A stretch of DNA of 8,296 nt, from contig CAMZFU010000040.1 of the NCBI GenBank assembly GCA_947306185.1, positions 1-8,296 of the forward strand, written 5' to 3'. Source of the stretch: an uncultured Pseudomonadota bacterium (GTDB lineage: Bacteria > Pseudomonadota > Alphaproteobacteria > Rs-D84). Below, in pieces: positions 1-5,866 of this stretch (positions within the stretch are counted from its first letter, which is position 1; every line of letters starts with the position of its first letter). The notes under the pieces were generated by a model. That model was not told the origin of the DNA, made no database searches, and worked only from the letters and a program-made list of their open reading frames with translations. The translations under genes and the position numbers were made by a program.

Positions 1-68
1 GTTGTCGGACTTGAACCAACGACCCTCTGATTACAAATCAGATGCTCTACCAGCTGAGCTAAACTGGC
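1..68 (-). tRNA. tRNA-Thr (anticodon UGU), 3' end cut by window edge
   Basis: Read on the minus strand, the 5' acceptor strand GCCAGTT begins at 68. It is followed by a D-arm with stem GCTC/GAGC, an anticodon arm TCTGA-TTTGTAA-TCAGA, a short variable region, and a T-arm GTTGG-TTCAAGT-CCGAC. The loop TTTGTAA places TGT at positions 34-36, so the tRNA reads threonine ACN codons. The 3' acceptor strand begins AAC, pairing with GTT, and then leaves the window, so the last four acceptor bases, the discriminator and any CCA are not seen. The cloverleaf is otherwise canonical. Its wobble base is U34, the position that TrhP-type proteins modify (see the U32 gene at 2212-3456). Confidence 0.96.
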
Positions 69-79
69 GACACCACCCA

Positions 80-107
80 ATTATACATATTGCGATATTA
101 AAATCAA
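80..107 (-). promoter_or_regulatory. Predicted sigma70 promoter of tRNA-Thr
   Basis: On the minus strand a TTGATT -35 box (107-102) is followed after 16 nt by a perfect TATAAT -10 box (85-80). This predicts transcription starting near 73, about 5 nt before the mature tRNA end at 68. A perfect -10 and such a short leader fit a highly expressed stable-RNA gene. Prediction from sequence only. Confidence 0.7.
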
Positions 108-146
108 GTTATTTTATTTTTTTTATTTAATGGGGTACCAGTTTTG

Positions 147-155
147 TGATACAAT
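147..155 (+). promoter_or_regulatory. Extended -10 promoter of the Gly-rich protein/protease unit
   Basis: TGATACAAT reads as an extended -10 element (TG-A-TACAAT) preceded by a T tract. No convincing -35 is seen 16-18 nt upstream. The predicted start near 162 leaves a leader of about 12 nt before the ATG at 174, with no clear Shine-Dalgarno sequence. The same TGTGATA core occurs before the genes at 2212 and 5902. Confidence 0.55.
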
Positions 156-173
156 CGTACGAGCATAGTGGAA

Positions 174-1145
174 ATGAGAAAATATATCGCATTTTTGTCT
201 GTTTTGATTTTACCGTTTGGTGCGGTTGCCGGTGGCGATGATGATGCGTTACAGGAACTGTACGGAGTATATGCAACAGTTCAGCAATTTTGTGGTGGAT
301 TATCGGACAGAATATCCAGTGTTTCCGGTGTGGCAAAGGTAAATACGGCGGTAACGGCGGTTGGAACCGTTGCATCCGGTGGCGCATTGGTGACCGGTAT
401 TATGAAATCCAAGGTTGATAAAGAAATCGAAGAATTACAAAAGCAAATATGCGACCGTGGTGGATGCGACCCGGCCAAGGTTGCCGCGATGTCTGATGAA
501 GAATTCTTGGATATCGTTGCCAAGCCATTTGTTCGCCAATTAGAATTAGACCGTGAATTAAAACGGTTACAGCAAGAAAAAGACGCTGCTATCGTGAAAT
601 CAAAAAAATTGGGTAATTGGCGTACGGGCCTTATGGCTGGTACGACGGCGACTAATATCGCATCTGCGATAATTGCGGGGTTGAACAGAAACCAATCAGA
701 TTTGATTCAGCAAGTAACCGCATGCAACACGGCAGTCGATAAATTGCGCATTGCACGTAGTGCGGCAATTAACAGCGGACTTAGTCCAATTGAAAATCCG
801 GTGTTGAACCAGTTCAATACCACAATCCAATCATGTGGTTCATTAAAAGTTGCGGACATTGAAAAGATTGAAAAACGTATGACGGTTGTTATGGGAACCA
901 GTATCGGTGGTGCGGTAATCGGTGCGGTTGGCACTGGAACCAGTGCCGCCGCCAACACGGATAAAATAAGAAATGATGATAGTGATGATGGAAAAAAGAA
1001 AGAAAAGGCCCTTAATACCACGGCAAATGTTTCGGCGGGTTTGGCAACGGCAACAGGTGCGGTTGGCACCGGGTTTAATATATCATTAATCACACTAACC
1101 AAGAAATTGATGAAAACAGCAGAACAATGCGAGAAAACATTATGA
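174..1145 (+). CDS. Secreted Gly/Ala-rich helical protein of unknown family
   Basis: I do not recognise this family. The 323-residue product starts with a Sec signal peptide (MRKYIAFLSV, hydrophobic core to about residue 19, probable cleavage near AVAG-G), so it is exported. The mature part alternates Gly/Ala/Thr-rich hydrophobic stretches (about 53-77, 150-170, 237-260 and 282-308) with charged, probably coiled-coil helices (about 78-95 and 118-146). Between the last two hydrophobic stretches lies a very polar hinge rich in Asp and Lys (about 262-279). It has six cysteines (40, 93, 98, 184, 221, 319), compatible with periplasmic disulfides. The in-frame GTG at 168 would add two residues, but the ATG at 174 gives the cleaner signal peptide. 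The stop codon overlaps the start of the protease gene (ATGA), implying translational coupling. Membrane insertion or a partner/substrate role for the protease is inference only. Confidence 0.82.
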   Translation: MRKYIAFLSVLILPFGAVAGGDDDALQELYGVYATVQQFCGGLSDRISSVSGVAKVNTAVTAVGTVASGGALVTGIMKSKVDKEIEELQKQICDRGGCDPAKVAAMSDEEFLDIVAKPFVRQLELDRELKRLQQEKDAAIVKSKKLGNWRTGLMAGTTATNIASAIIAGLNRNQSDLIQQVTACNTAVDKLRIARSAAINSGLSPIENPVLNQFNTTIQSCGSLKVADIEKIEKRMTVVMGTSIGGAVIGAVGTGTSAAANTDKIRNDDSDDGKKKEKALNTTANVSAGLATATGAVGTGFNISLITLTKKLMKTAEQCEKTL

Positions 1146-2158
1146 TAAAAACATTATTATCTTTTTTTGTCTTAATTGCGTCGCTTGGTAATGCGTATGG
1201 TGGTATCAATGGCAGTGCTGACCCACGTGTTGTTATTGGTTGGTTGGGTGACCGTCCCGACTATGTGCCACCGTCAACAAAAAACGTGTGGGATACATCA
1301 CCGTACAGAAGTATTGTTAAAGTTGCATTAGATGATCATTATGGAACAGGCGAATTTATATCACCAAAGCATGTTTTAACAAATGTGCATGTTGCCGAAT
1401 ATTGTGGACTAAAAGGAAACGAACAAGAATACGACGAATGTGAAATATATACTTCTGATGATGATTTGCATTGGGCGCGTGTCGCCTTTAGTGGGATGTA
1501 TAAAATTCAATCTGATGGCACGGTTGATGAAGATGTTATATACGATGGCAGGGATAAAGATTGGGCTGTGCTGGAAATTACCGATGATTACTGTCACCCA
1601 GAATATCGCGGTTTCCAAGAGGCCGGTACAATAGAACATAACCTGTGGCGCGCCGGTTTTGGGTCATTACGCGTGTTGGACAAGGACGATTTGGATGCTA
1701 TGCGCGAAGCATATTTGATATATCTGGATGCGGGTGGGGAAGATAATGACGTGGTTGGTGGAATGACAATTAATACTGATCTTGATAAATATGACGTATT
1801 TCGCGAGGCATTTGAAGGACTTACCGGCAAAGATTTTGATATAGATTATGATTCAGATGTTAATACACTAAAACTTGTGACCGGTTGCCGATTTCGTGAT
1901 ATAGATGACGATGTCCCATATCAAGCCGGGCTTAACCATTCTTGCAGTAGTTGGGCCGGGGATTCCGGTAGTACAATAAAATTGATGTCCAGTAACGAAG
2001 TTGTCGGTCTGAATACTTCCGGTTATCGTAATGTAACATCATATCAGGAATATACGGGGTCTGATACCGCACTAAGGGCACATATGTTCCTGCGGCGACC
2101 AGAAATCCAAGCGGCAATTGAAAAAGCCAAACAAGAATGTTCCATGGCCAAAAAATAA
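1142..2158 (+). CDS. Secreted trypsin-like (S1-fold) serine protease
   Basis: The 338-residue product should be an exported endopeptidase. A Sec signal peptide (MIKTLLSFFVLIASLGNAYG) precedes a chymotrypsin-like domain. Visible landmarks are GTGEFIS leading into VLTNVHV (His83), DKDWAVLEI (Asp140) and SSWAGDSGS (Ser275 in GDSG), a full His-Asp-Ser triad in the right order. A long, strongly acidic stretch of about 65 residues (about 178-245) lies between Asp and Ser and is unusual for a minimal S1 domain. Six cysteines (88, 100, 151, 249, 268, 333) may form disulfides. A start at 1127 in the same frame would add five residues. I prefer 1142 because it forms an ATGA overlap with the upstream stop and begins the signal peptide directly. 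No promoter of its own is seen, so it is likely co-transcribed with the gene before it. Cleavage specificity and target are unknown. Confidence 0.88.
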   Translation: MIKTLLSFFVLIASLGNAYGGINGSADPRVVIGWLGDRPDYVPPSTKNVWDTSPYRSIVKVALDDHYGTGEFISPKHVLTNVHVAEYCGLKGNEQEYDECEIYTSDDDLHWARVAFSGMYKIQSDGTVDEDVIYDGRDKDWAVLEITDDYCHPEYRGFQEAGTIEHNLWRAGFGSLRVLDKDDLDAMREAYLIYLDAGGEDNDVVGGMTINTDLDKYDVFREAFEGLTGKDFDIDYDSDVNTLKLVTGCRFRDIDDDVPYQAGLNHSCSSWAGDSGSTIKLMSSNEVVGLNTSGYRNVTSYQEYTGSDTALRAHMFLRRPEIQAAIEKAKQECSMAKK

Positions 2159-2174
2159 GTAAATGCGTTAATGA

Positions 2175-2202
2175 TTGACGTGCGATTTTTCTGTGATAAT
2201 AT
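2175..2202 (+). promoter_or_regulatory. Sigma70 promoter driving a near-leaderless U32 gene
   Basis: TTGACG (2175-2180) is followed after 16 nt by TAATAT (2197-2202), itself preceded by TGA as an extended -10. The predicted start near 2209 is only about 3 nt before the ATG at 2212, and no Shine-Dalgarno sequence is present. The mRNA is therefore probably leaderless or nearly so. No terminator is visible between the protease stop (2158) and this promoter, so read-through could also contribute. Confidence 0.65.
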
Positions 2203-2211
2203 ATTCGCGTT

Positions 2212-3456
2212 ATGAAAAAAATGCCTGAACTTTTGGCGCCGGGTGGAACACTTGACGCGTTTAAGACCGCAATCCTTTATGGGGCGGATGCTATCTATGC
2301 GGGTTTGCCGGGTTTTTCAATGCGTGCACGCGCCAAGATTACCACAGAAGAAGTAAAAACAGGTATTGAATTGGCGCATGAAGCTGGTAAAAAAGTCTAT
2401 TTGGCATTTAACCTTTTTGCACACGATCATGAATTTGCAAATATGCCGCGTGTGTCGGAAATAATAAATTACTTGAATCCTGATGCGCTGATTGTGGCAG
2501 ACCCCGGGGTTTTAATGTGGGTGCGTGAGCATCATCCCGATATGCCAATTCATATTTCAACCCAGGCAAATATTTGTTCCGCCGCATCGGTAAAGTTCTG
2601 GCAAAATGCCGGCGCATCATTGTGCGTGTTGGCGCGCGAAGTTTCGCATAATGAATTTGTAAATATTCGTCGTGAATGCCCAGATATAAAACTTGAAATA
2701 TTTGTGCACGGTGCAATGTGTATGTCTTATTCCGGGCGGTGTTTATTGTCGAACTTTATCACCGGCCGACCGTCAAATCGTGGTGCATGCGCGCAACTGT
2801 GCCGGTGGAAATACGATGTTATTCTGCGTGAATGTGAAACCGGAATTGAAATGCCAATCCAAGAAGATGAACGCGGTGCGTATATCATGAATTCCAAGGA
2901 TTTGTGCCTTATGCCACGTTTGGCCGAGGTTTTAGAATCATCGCCTGATTCATTGAAAATCGAAGGGCGCAATCGCAGTGAATACTATGTTGGTTCGGTT
3001 GTGCACGCATATCGTTGTGCAATTGATGATTATGCGCGCGACCCGGAACACTTTGAACCCGCAAAGTATATGCAAATGTTAAACGTGTTGGAATCGCGTG
3101 GATATACAACGGCGTTCTTTGATGGGCCGGTGCCACCTGATGCACATAATTATGAATCTGCGCGGTCGTCGTCTGAATATCATGCCGCCGGTGTCGTTAC
3201 AAATAAAACAGATTCAGAGATAACATTGGAATTGCGAAATGAAACCAAGGCGGGCGAAGAAATAACTTTTGTTTTGCCACATTCCGTGGACGGCGCAACC
3301 ATAAAATTACCGCGAATCATAGATGCCAAAAGCCGTCAAGATTTACCAAAACAATCCGCCGGTCAGCATAATTCTATTATCATTCCGCGTGCGTGGGTTG
3401 CCGATGAAGTTTGGAATAAAATATCGCCATTAGTTTTGGCGTATAAGCATAAATAA
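2212..3456 (+). CDS. trhP: U32-family protein, probable tRNA U34 hydroxylation protein TrhP (YegQ-like)
   Basis: This 414-residue cytoplasmic protein belongs to the peptidase U32 family, whose characterised bacterial members are mostly Fe-S proteins of RNA or ubiquinone hydroxylation rather than proteases. The N-terminal part has the TIM-barrel-like signature PELLAPGGTLDAFKTAILYGADAIY. The family core FVHGAMCMSYSGRC lies at residues 164-177, followed by NRGACAQLCRWKY (189-201), MNSKDLC (226-232) and KIEGRNRSEYYV (249-260). Cys170, Cys177, Cys193 and Cys232 match the spacing of the four 4Fe-4S ligands described for UbiU, from memory of that protein. Cys197 is an extra nearby cysteine. A C-terminal beta-rich region (about 320-414) makes it longer than UbiU (about 330) and fits TrhP, which makes 5-hydroxyuridine at tRNA position 34 using prephenate. 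The symbol is inferred from architecture. UbiU-like or RlhA-like roles are less likely on length. It appears monocistronic. Confidence 0.8.
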   Translation: MKKMPELLAPGGTLDAFKTAILYGADAIYAGLPGFSMRARAKITTEEVKTGIELAHEAGKKVYLAFNLFAHDHEFANMPRVSEIINYLNPDALIVADPGVLMWVREHHPDMPIHISTQANICSAASVKFWQNAGASLCVLAREVSHNEFVNIRRECPDIKLEIFVHGAMCMSYSGRCLLSNFITGRPSNRGACAQLCRWKYDVILRECETGIEMPIQEDERGAYIMNSKDLCLMPRLAEVLESSPDSLKIEGRNRSEYYVGSVVHAYRCAIDDYARDPEHFEPAKYMQMLNVLESRGYTTAFFDGPVPPDAHNYESARSSSEYHAAGVVTNKTDSEITLELRNETKAGEEITFVLPHSVDGATIKLPRIIDAKSRQDLPKQSAGQHNSIIIPRAWVADEVWNKISPLVLAYKHK

Positions 3457-3459
3457 GAT

Positions 3460-3990
3460 TTATCTTTTGCGTTCGCGCACATGTTCACGGCCATGAACAC
3501 GTTCATTTTGATAAGCCATAATTTGTTCTGACTGTTTTGTATTTTGCGGTGTATGTTGTGTGCCGGTGGGTGCAGTTATAATTTTTTTAATTGTTTTATA
3601 CCCGACCTTTATCATCGCATTTGCATTGTCAATGATTTCTTGCTTTTCGGAATTGGCCCCCATAAATGCGACAGAATTTCTTTCATCACTTTGTAGCATT
3701 TTAAGGTTCCATTTCGCACGGTGTTCGAACACCGCCACGCGCAGGTATGTTACGGCCGGGTTAGTATTCGGAATAGCAAACATTTCATCGCGTAAATCGT
3801 TTAATGCCGCGTTCCATGCATCAACCAATTTTCCGCCACGCAACCATATAAGGGTACTTTTTCCAATGAATACAGAATCCAATGCATTATCGATTTGGGT
3901 GCGGTCTGTTAGTGGAATAGAATTTACGTCAAAATCATTTCTGTTTTGACCACATACCATTGCAATGATTTTTGATGCATCAGAATTCAT
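3460..3990 (-). CDS. Hypothetical protein with basic C-terminal tail
   Basis: The family is not recognised. The product has 176 residues, no signal peptide and no membrane segment, so it is probably cytoplasmic. It looks mainly alpha-helical, with a Trp/Arg motif IWLRGG near residue 48, an amphipathic helix around 55-70, and a helix 80-100 containing VFEHRAKWNLKML. A Thr/Gln/Pro-rich linker (about 140-155) leads to a very basic end (HGREHVRERKR), which could bind nucleic acid or acidic partners; that is inference. The frame stays open upstream to 4185, but that part overlaps the next gene and looks like shadow sequence. The ATG at 3990 has an AAGG ribosome-binding site 8 nt upstream and lies 1 nt after the stop of the upstream gene. 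It converges on the U32 gene with only 3 nt between stop codons. Confidence 0.75.
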   Translation of the reverse strand: MNSDASKIIAMVCGQNRNDFDVNSIPLTDRTQIDNALDSVFIGKSTLIWLRGGKLVDAWNAALNDLRDEMFAIPNTNPAVTYLRVAVFEHRAKWNLKMLQSDERNSVAFMGANSEKQEIIDNANAMIKVGYKTIKKIITAPTGTQHTPQNTKQSEQIMAYQNERVHGREHVRERKR

Positions 3991-3991
3991 A

Positions 3992-4525
3992 TTAACTACC
4001 TTTTTGACGTAATATATATTTTCTGTATATATCCTGTAATGCCGCGGGATCGCGCCCCAGACTTGCAATGTCATTTGGGCTTGCGCGCAAACGCAACCAT
4101 TGTTGAAATGTTGGACAACGGGACGATATCGGTGCAGATGTTTCCATTGTTGGGTCTGTGGCCTGGACCGCATTTGGGTCGGCATTTACGGCGGATATCT
4201 TTTGATCTAAATCTTGCAATGCCGCCTCTACTGTTTCATTGGTGGGTGCCACATCAGTCGGATTCCGGTCATCTTTGTGTTCTGATTCCATAGATTTTTT
4301 TGCGACGGTTCCCCTGTGTGTAATGAACAAGTGTATAATATATCCAACCGCCGGTGTTTGTAATTTATCCAGGTATTTGTCCATAAGATTGGTCATATCC
4401 TGAATGGCGTTATATTGTGCCTGGCCCAGGATGTCGCCATTTGCTTGATATTTTGCAACCATTGCATCAAAAAGATGCATATAAGATGTTAACAAGATTT
4501 CTTGGGCTTTAACCGTAATTGCCAT
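3992..4525 (-). CDS. Hypothetical helical protein, first gene of a two-gene unit
   Basis: The family is not recognised. The 177-residue product has no signal peptide. Residues 1-56 are predicted helical (start MAITVKAQEILL), and a short hydrophobic stretch follows (about 58-68, VGYIIHLFI) that is too short for a confident membrane span. A polar Asp/Asn/Thr/Pro-rich linker covers about 80-135, and a C-terminal helical block (about 138-175) contains FQQWLRLRASPNDIASLGRDP, roughly residues 140-160. It has one cysteine, at 137. The start is well supported: AAGGGG (minus strand, 4539-4534) lies 8 nt before the ATG. Its stop is 1 nt from the next start, so the two genes are almost certainly translated from one mRNA and may act together. 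They face away from the outer-membrane protein gene at 4744. Confidence 0.77.
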   Translation of the reverse strand: MAITVKAQEILLTSYMHLFDAMVAKYQANGDILGQAQYNAIQDMTNLMDKYLDKLQTPAVGYIIHLFITHRGTVAKKSMESEHKDDRNPTDVAPTNETVEAALQDLDQKISAVNADPNAVQATDPTMETSAPISSRCPTFQQWLRLRASPNDIASLGRDPAALQDIYRKYILRQKGS

Positions 4526-4547
4526 TTTTTGTACCCCTTATTACCAA

Positions 4548-4575
4548 TAAATAGGAAAAAATCGCAGAATTTCAA
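4548..4575 (-). promoter_or_regulatory. Candidate promoter for the two hypothetical genes
   Basis: On the minus strand TTGAAA (4575-4570) is followed after 16 nt by TATTTA (4553-4548), a moderate sigma70-type match. The predicted start near 4541 would give a leader of about 16 nt carrying the AAGGGG ribosome-binding site. AT-rich surroundings offer other possible -10 boxes, so this is tentative. Confidence 0.4.
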
Positions 4576-4601
4576 TAGCACTATGTAAATACATAAATAT
4601 T

Positions 4602-4630
4602 TTGACTTTATGGAAATATATTCGTACTAT
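4602..4630 (+). promoter_or_regulatory. Sigma70 promoter of the beta-barrel gene at 4744
   Basis: TTGACT (4602-4607) and TACTAT (4625-4630) are separated by 17 nt, the preferred spacing. Transcription would begin near 4637 and give a leader of about 107 nt, much longer than the near-leaderless starts predicted at 174 and 2212. The -10 region is embedded in the phased TATATT series at 4617-4644. Confidence 0.55.
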
Positions 4631-4644
4631 ATTAGGGCTATATT
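4617..4644 (+). repeat. Three TATATT hexamers phased at 11 bp over the promoter
   Basis: TATATT occurs at 4617-4622, 4628-4633 and 4639-4644, with start-to-start distances of exactly 11 bp. The second and third copies extend to CTATATT. One helical turn of spacing puts all three on the same DNA face, across the -10 box and predicted start. This could be a regulator-binding array, alternative -10 boxes, or chance in AT-rich DNA. Confidence 0.6.
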
Positions 4645-4657
4645 CTTAAAAGCACTG

Positions 4658-4709
4658 TTGCCAATAATGGGCGGTGTCGGAATAGGGCACCAATCTTGCC
4701 AATAATGGG
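4658..4709 (+). repeat. 14-nt direct repeat in the 5' leader
   Basis: TTGCCAATAATGGG occurs exactly at 4658-4671 and again at 4696-4709, with a start-to-start distance of 38 nt. Both copies lie inside the predicted transcribed leader. Shorter related pieces (CACCAAT at 4689-4694 and TTACCAATAA at 4541-4550) occur nearby. The repeat itself is certain; its role is not known. Confidence 0.8.
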
Positions 4710-4718
4710 GGTTGGTAA
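4673..4718 (+). promoter_or_regulatory. Two tandem hairpins in the 5' leader of the beta-barrel gene
   Basis: The first hairpin has stem GGTGTC/GGCACC (4673-4678 with 4686-4691, one G-U pair) and a 7-nt loop, GGAATAG. The second has stem TTGCCAAT/GTTGGTAA (4696-4703 with 4711-4718, two G-U pairs) and a 7-nt loop, AATGGGG. The second stem uses the second copy of the 14-nt repeat. Equal loop sizes with exposed GG bases suggest a structured regulatory RNA. No known riboswitch class is recognised, and the folding is by eye only. Confidence 0.5.
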
Positions 4719-4743
4719 TTAACAAACAACAAAGGATTGTTAA
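4719..4743 (+). promoter_or_regulatory. Inverted repeat presenting the ribosome-binding site in its loop
   Basis: TTAACAA (4719-4725) and TTGTTAA (4737-4743) are perfect 7-nt inverted complements ending directly before the ATG at 4744. The 11-nt loop between them contains AAAGGA (4731-4736), the Shine-Dalgarno sequence, 7 nt before the start. The stem has six A-U pairs and one G-C pair, so it would be weak and easily melted. It could tune translation or simply be an AU-rich start region. Confidence 0.45.
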
Positions 4744-5781
4744 ATGAAAAAAATATTAGGATTGGCGGTCGCTGCCGCTGCGATGGTGACAAATTCTGCG
4801 ATGGCGGGCGTTACAAATAACATGGAAAATCCACTTTTTATTCCAAAGGCGGGCCAGTTTGCATCAAAAACTGGGGCTGCGTTGATGTATAAAAAGGCGG
4901 ACAGCACACATGCACAGAAATTAAAAGGGCATGATGGCGCCGAAGAATTTCCAATTTGGCGTTTTACCGAAGATTTTGGATTTGGTATTACCGATCGTTT
5001 GAACACCTATGTTTCAGTGGGTTGGACACAAAATGACGATATTGACCGCAAGGGTATGCATCGTGGTCGTTTGGGATTAGATTATCGTATAATTGAAACA
5101 TTGGATAATTTTGTTTGGGATATGTATGGTGAAGCATATTTGTCCGGGGTTTCACCGATGAAAGGCGCATACCATTTAGACAGTGGTTTCAAATATGATA
5201 ATTTCTCGAATGGTCGTTGGGGTGCGGTTTTGGGAACCAAGGTTGGTAAAAGATGGTCACGGTTCACGGCATCTTTGTTCGCAGAATACCTGCAAACATT
5301 TGGCAACCATAACAACAAAATCAGAATTGACCAGGATGCGGCTGTGGCCGGACCTTTGACAATGGGTATGGTTGGTTTCCCAGATGAAATTTCTGTTGAT
5401 TTGAAATCAACAAAAGAAATCACTGTCGGAACCAACGGTTTCTATCAGATAAATGATGACTGGTCATTTGGTGGTGGATTCAGATTTGTTGAACATACTG
5501 ATAACGGTGTGAAATCTATTCATACAAAGTTGAATGACCCGCAATCACCTGCGACATCAGCACACCAACAAGCGGTTGTTGACAGTTTATTGAAAGAAAC
5601 AAAGAATATGCATGACGGTTGGGATGAATACATTTTGTCCGCGGTCGTTTCAAATCAAATCACAGACAGCTTCCAAATGTCTTTGTTCGGTGAATACACG
5701 TTTGACGATGCGCACCGTAACTCACAGAATGGAACAGATGTTAAATTCGAAGTTGGCCTTCGTGCAAACGTTCGTTTCTAA
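4744..5781 (+). CDS. Outer-membrane beta-barrel protein, unassigned family
   Basis: The 345-residue precursor has a clear Sec signal peptide (MKKILGLAVAAAAMVTNSAMA, cleavage after Ala21). The mature protein shows repeated amphipathic beta-strand patterns with aromatic girdles: FGFGITDRLNTYVSVGW, WDMYGEAYLSG, GAVLGTKVG, SRFTASLFAEYLQTF, WSFGGGFRFVEH, SFQMSLFGEYTF. It ends in KFEVGLRANVRF, a typical BAM recognition strand with terminal Phe. A barrel of roughly 10-14 strands seems likely, but I cannot count them reliably. A more polar segment (about 250-290) may be a long extracellular loop. The N-terminal NPLFIPKAGQFASKTG stretch is a distinctive start to the mature chain, but I cannot name the family. 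The ribosome-binding site AAAGGA lies 7 nt before the ATG. The gene is monocistronic, with its own promoter, a long structured leader and a strong terminator, which suggests high and regulated expression. Function (porin or adhesin) is not determinable here. Confidence 0.85.
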   Translation: MKKILGLAVAAAAMVTNSAMAGVTNNMENPLFIPKAGQFASKTGAALMYKKADSTHAQKLKGHDGAEEFPIWRFTEDFGFGITDRLNTYVSVGWTQNDDIDRKGMHRGRLGLDYRIIETLDNFVWDMYGEAYLSGVSPMKGAYHLDSGFKYDNFSNGRWGAVLGTKVGKRWSRFTASLFAEYLQTFGNHNNKIRIDQDAAVAGPLTMGMVGFPDEISVDLKSTKEITVGTNGFYQINDDWSFGGGFRFVEHTDNGVKSIHTKLNDPQSPATSAHQQAVVDSLLKETKNMHDGWDEYILSAVVSNQITDSFQMSLFGEYTFDDAHRNSQNGTDVKFEVGLRANVRF

Positions 5782-5800
5782 TTTATGAAAACATCTATGA

Positions 5801-5829
5801 AAGCAGGTTCGGTTGAACCTGCTTTTTTT
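5801..5829 (+). terminator. Rho-independent terminator after the beta-barrel gene
   Basis: AAGCAGGTTC and GAACCTGCTT form a perfect 10-bp stem (5801-5810 with 5815-5824) around a GGTT tetraloop, followed by a run of T to 5829. It lies 19 nt after the stop codon at 5781 and separates this gene from the next transcription unit. Confidence 0.95.
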
Positions 5830-5866
5830 GTTTTTTATTAAAACGCTTTTTTTAATGTCCATTTTG

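Noticed and set aside
1..68. tRNA-Thr end as an integration site for a mobile element
   Set aside because: The 3' end of the tRNA lies outside the window. No integrase or second copy of the tRNA end is visible inside it.
707..1102. Minus-strand open frame opposite the Gly-rich gene
   Set aside because: It reflects the Gly/Ala codons of the plus-strand gene read backwards as Pro/Ala/Val. It has no ribosome-binding site and no independent support.
3455..3466. AAGAT-TT-ATCTT palindrome as a bidirectional terminator
   Set aside because: The stem is only 5 bp, AT-rich, with a 2-nt loop and no proper T run, so it is too weak to call.
3560..3949. Plus-strand open frame of 129 codons opposite the hypothetical gene
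   Set aside because: It is opposite a gene with a good Shine-Dalgarno sequence and operon spacing. The frame begins without a recognisable start context.
3991..4185. Upstream extension of the minus-strand frame that ends at 3460
   Set aside because: It overlaps the well-supported gene at 3992-4525, has no ribosome-binding site at its first ATG and reads as low-quality sequence. The ATG at 3990 has an AAGG site at proper spacing.
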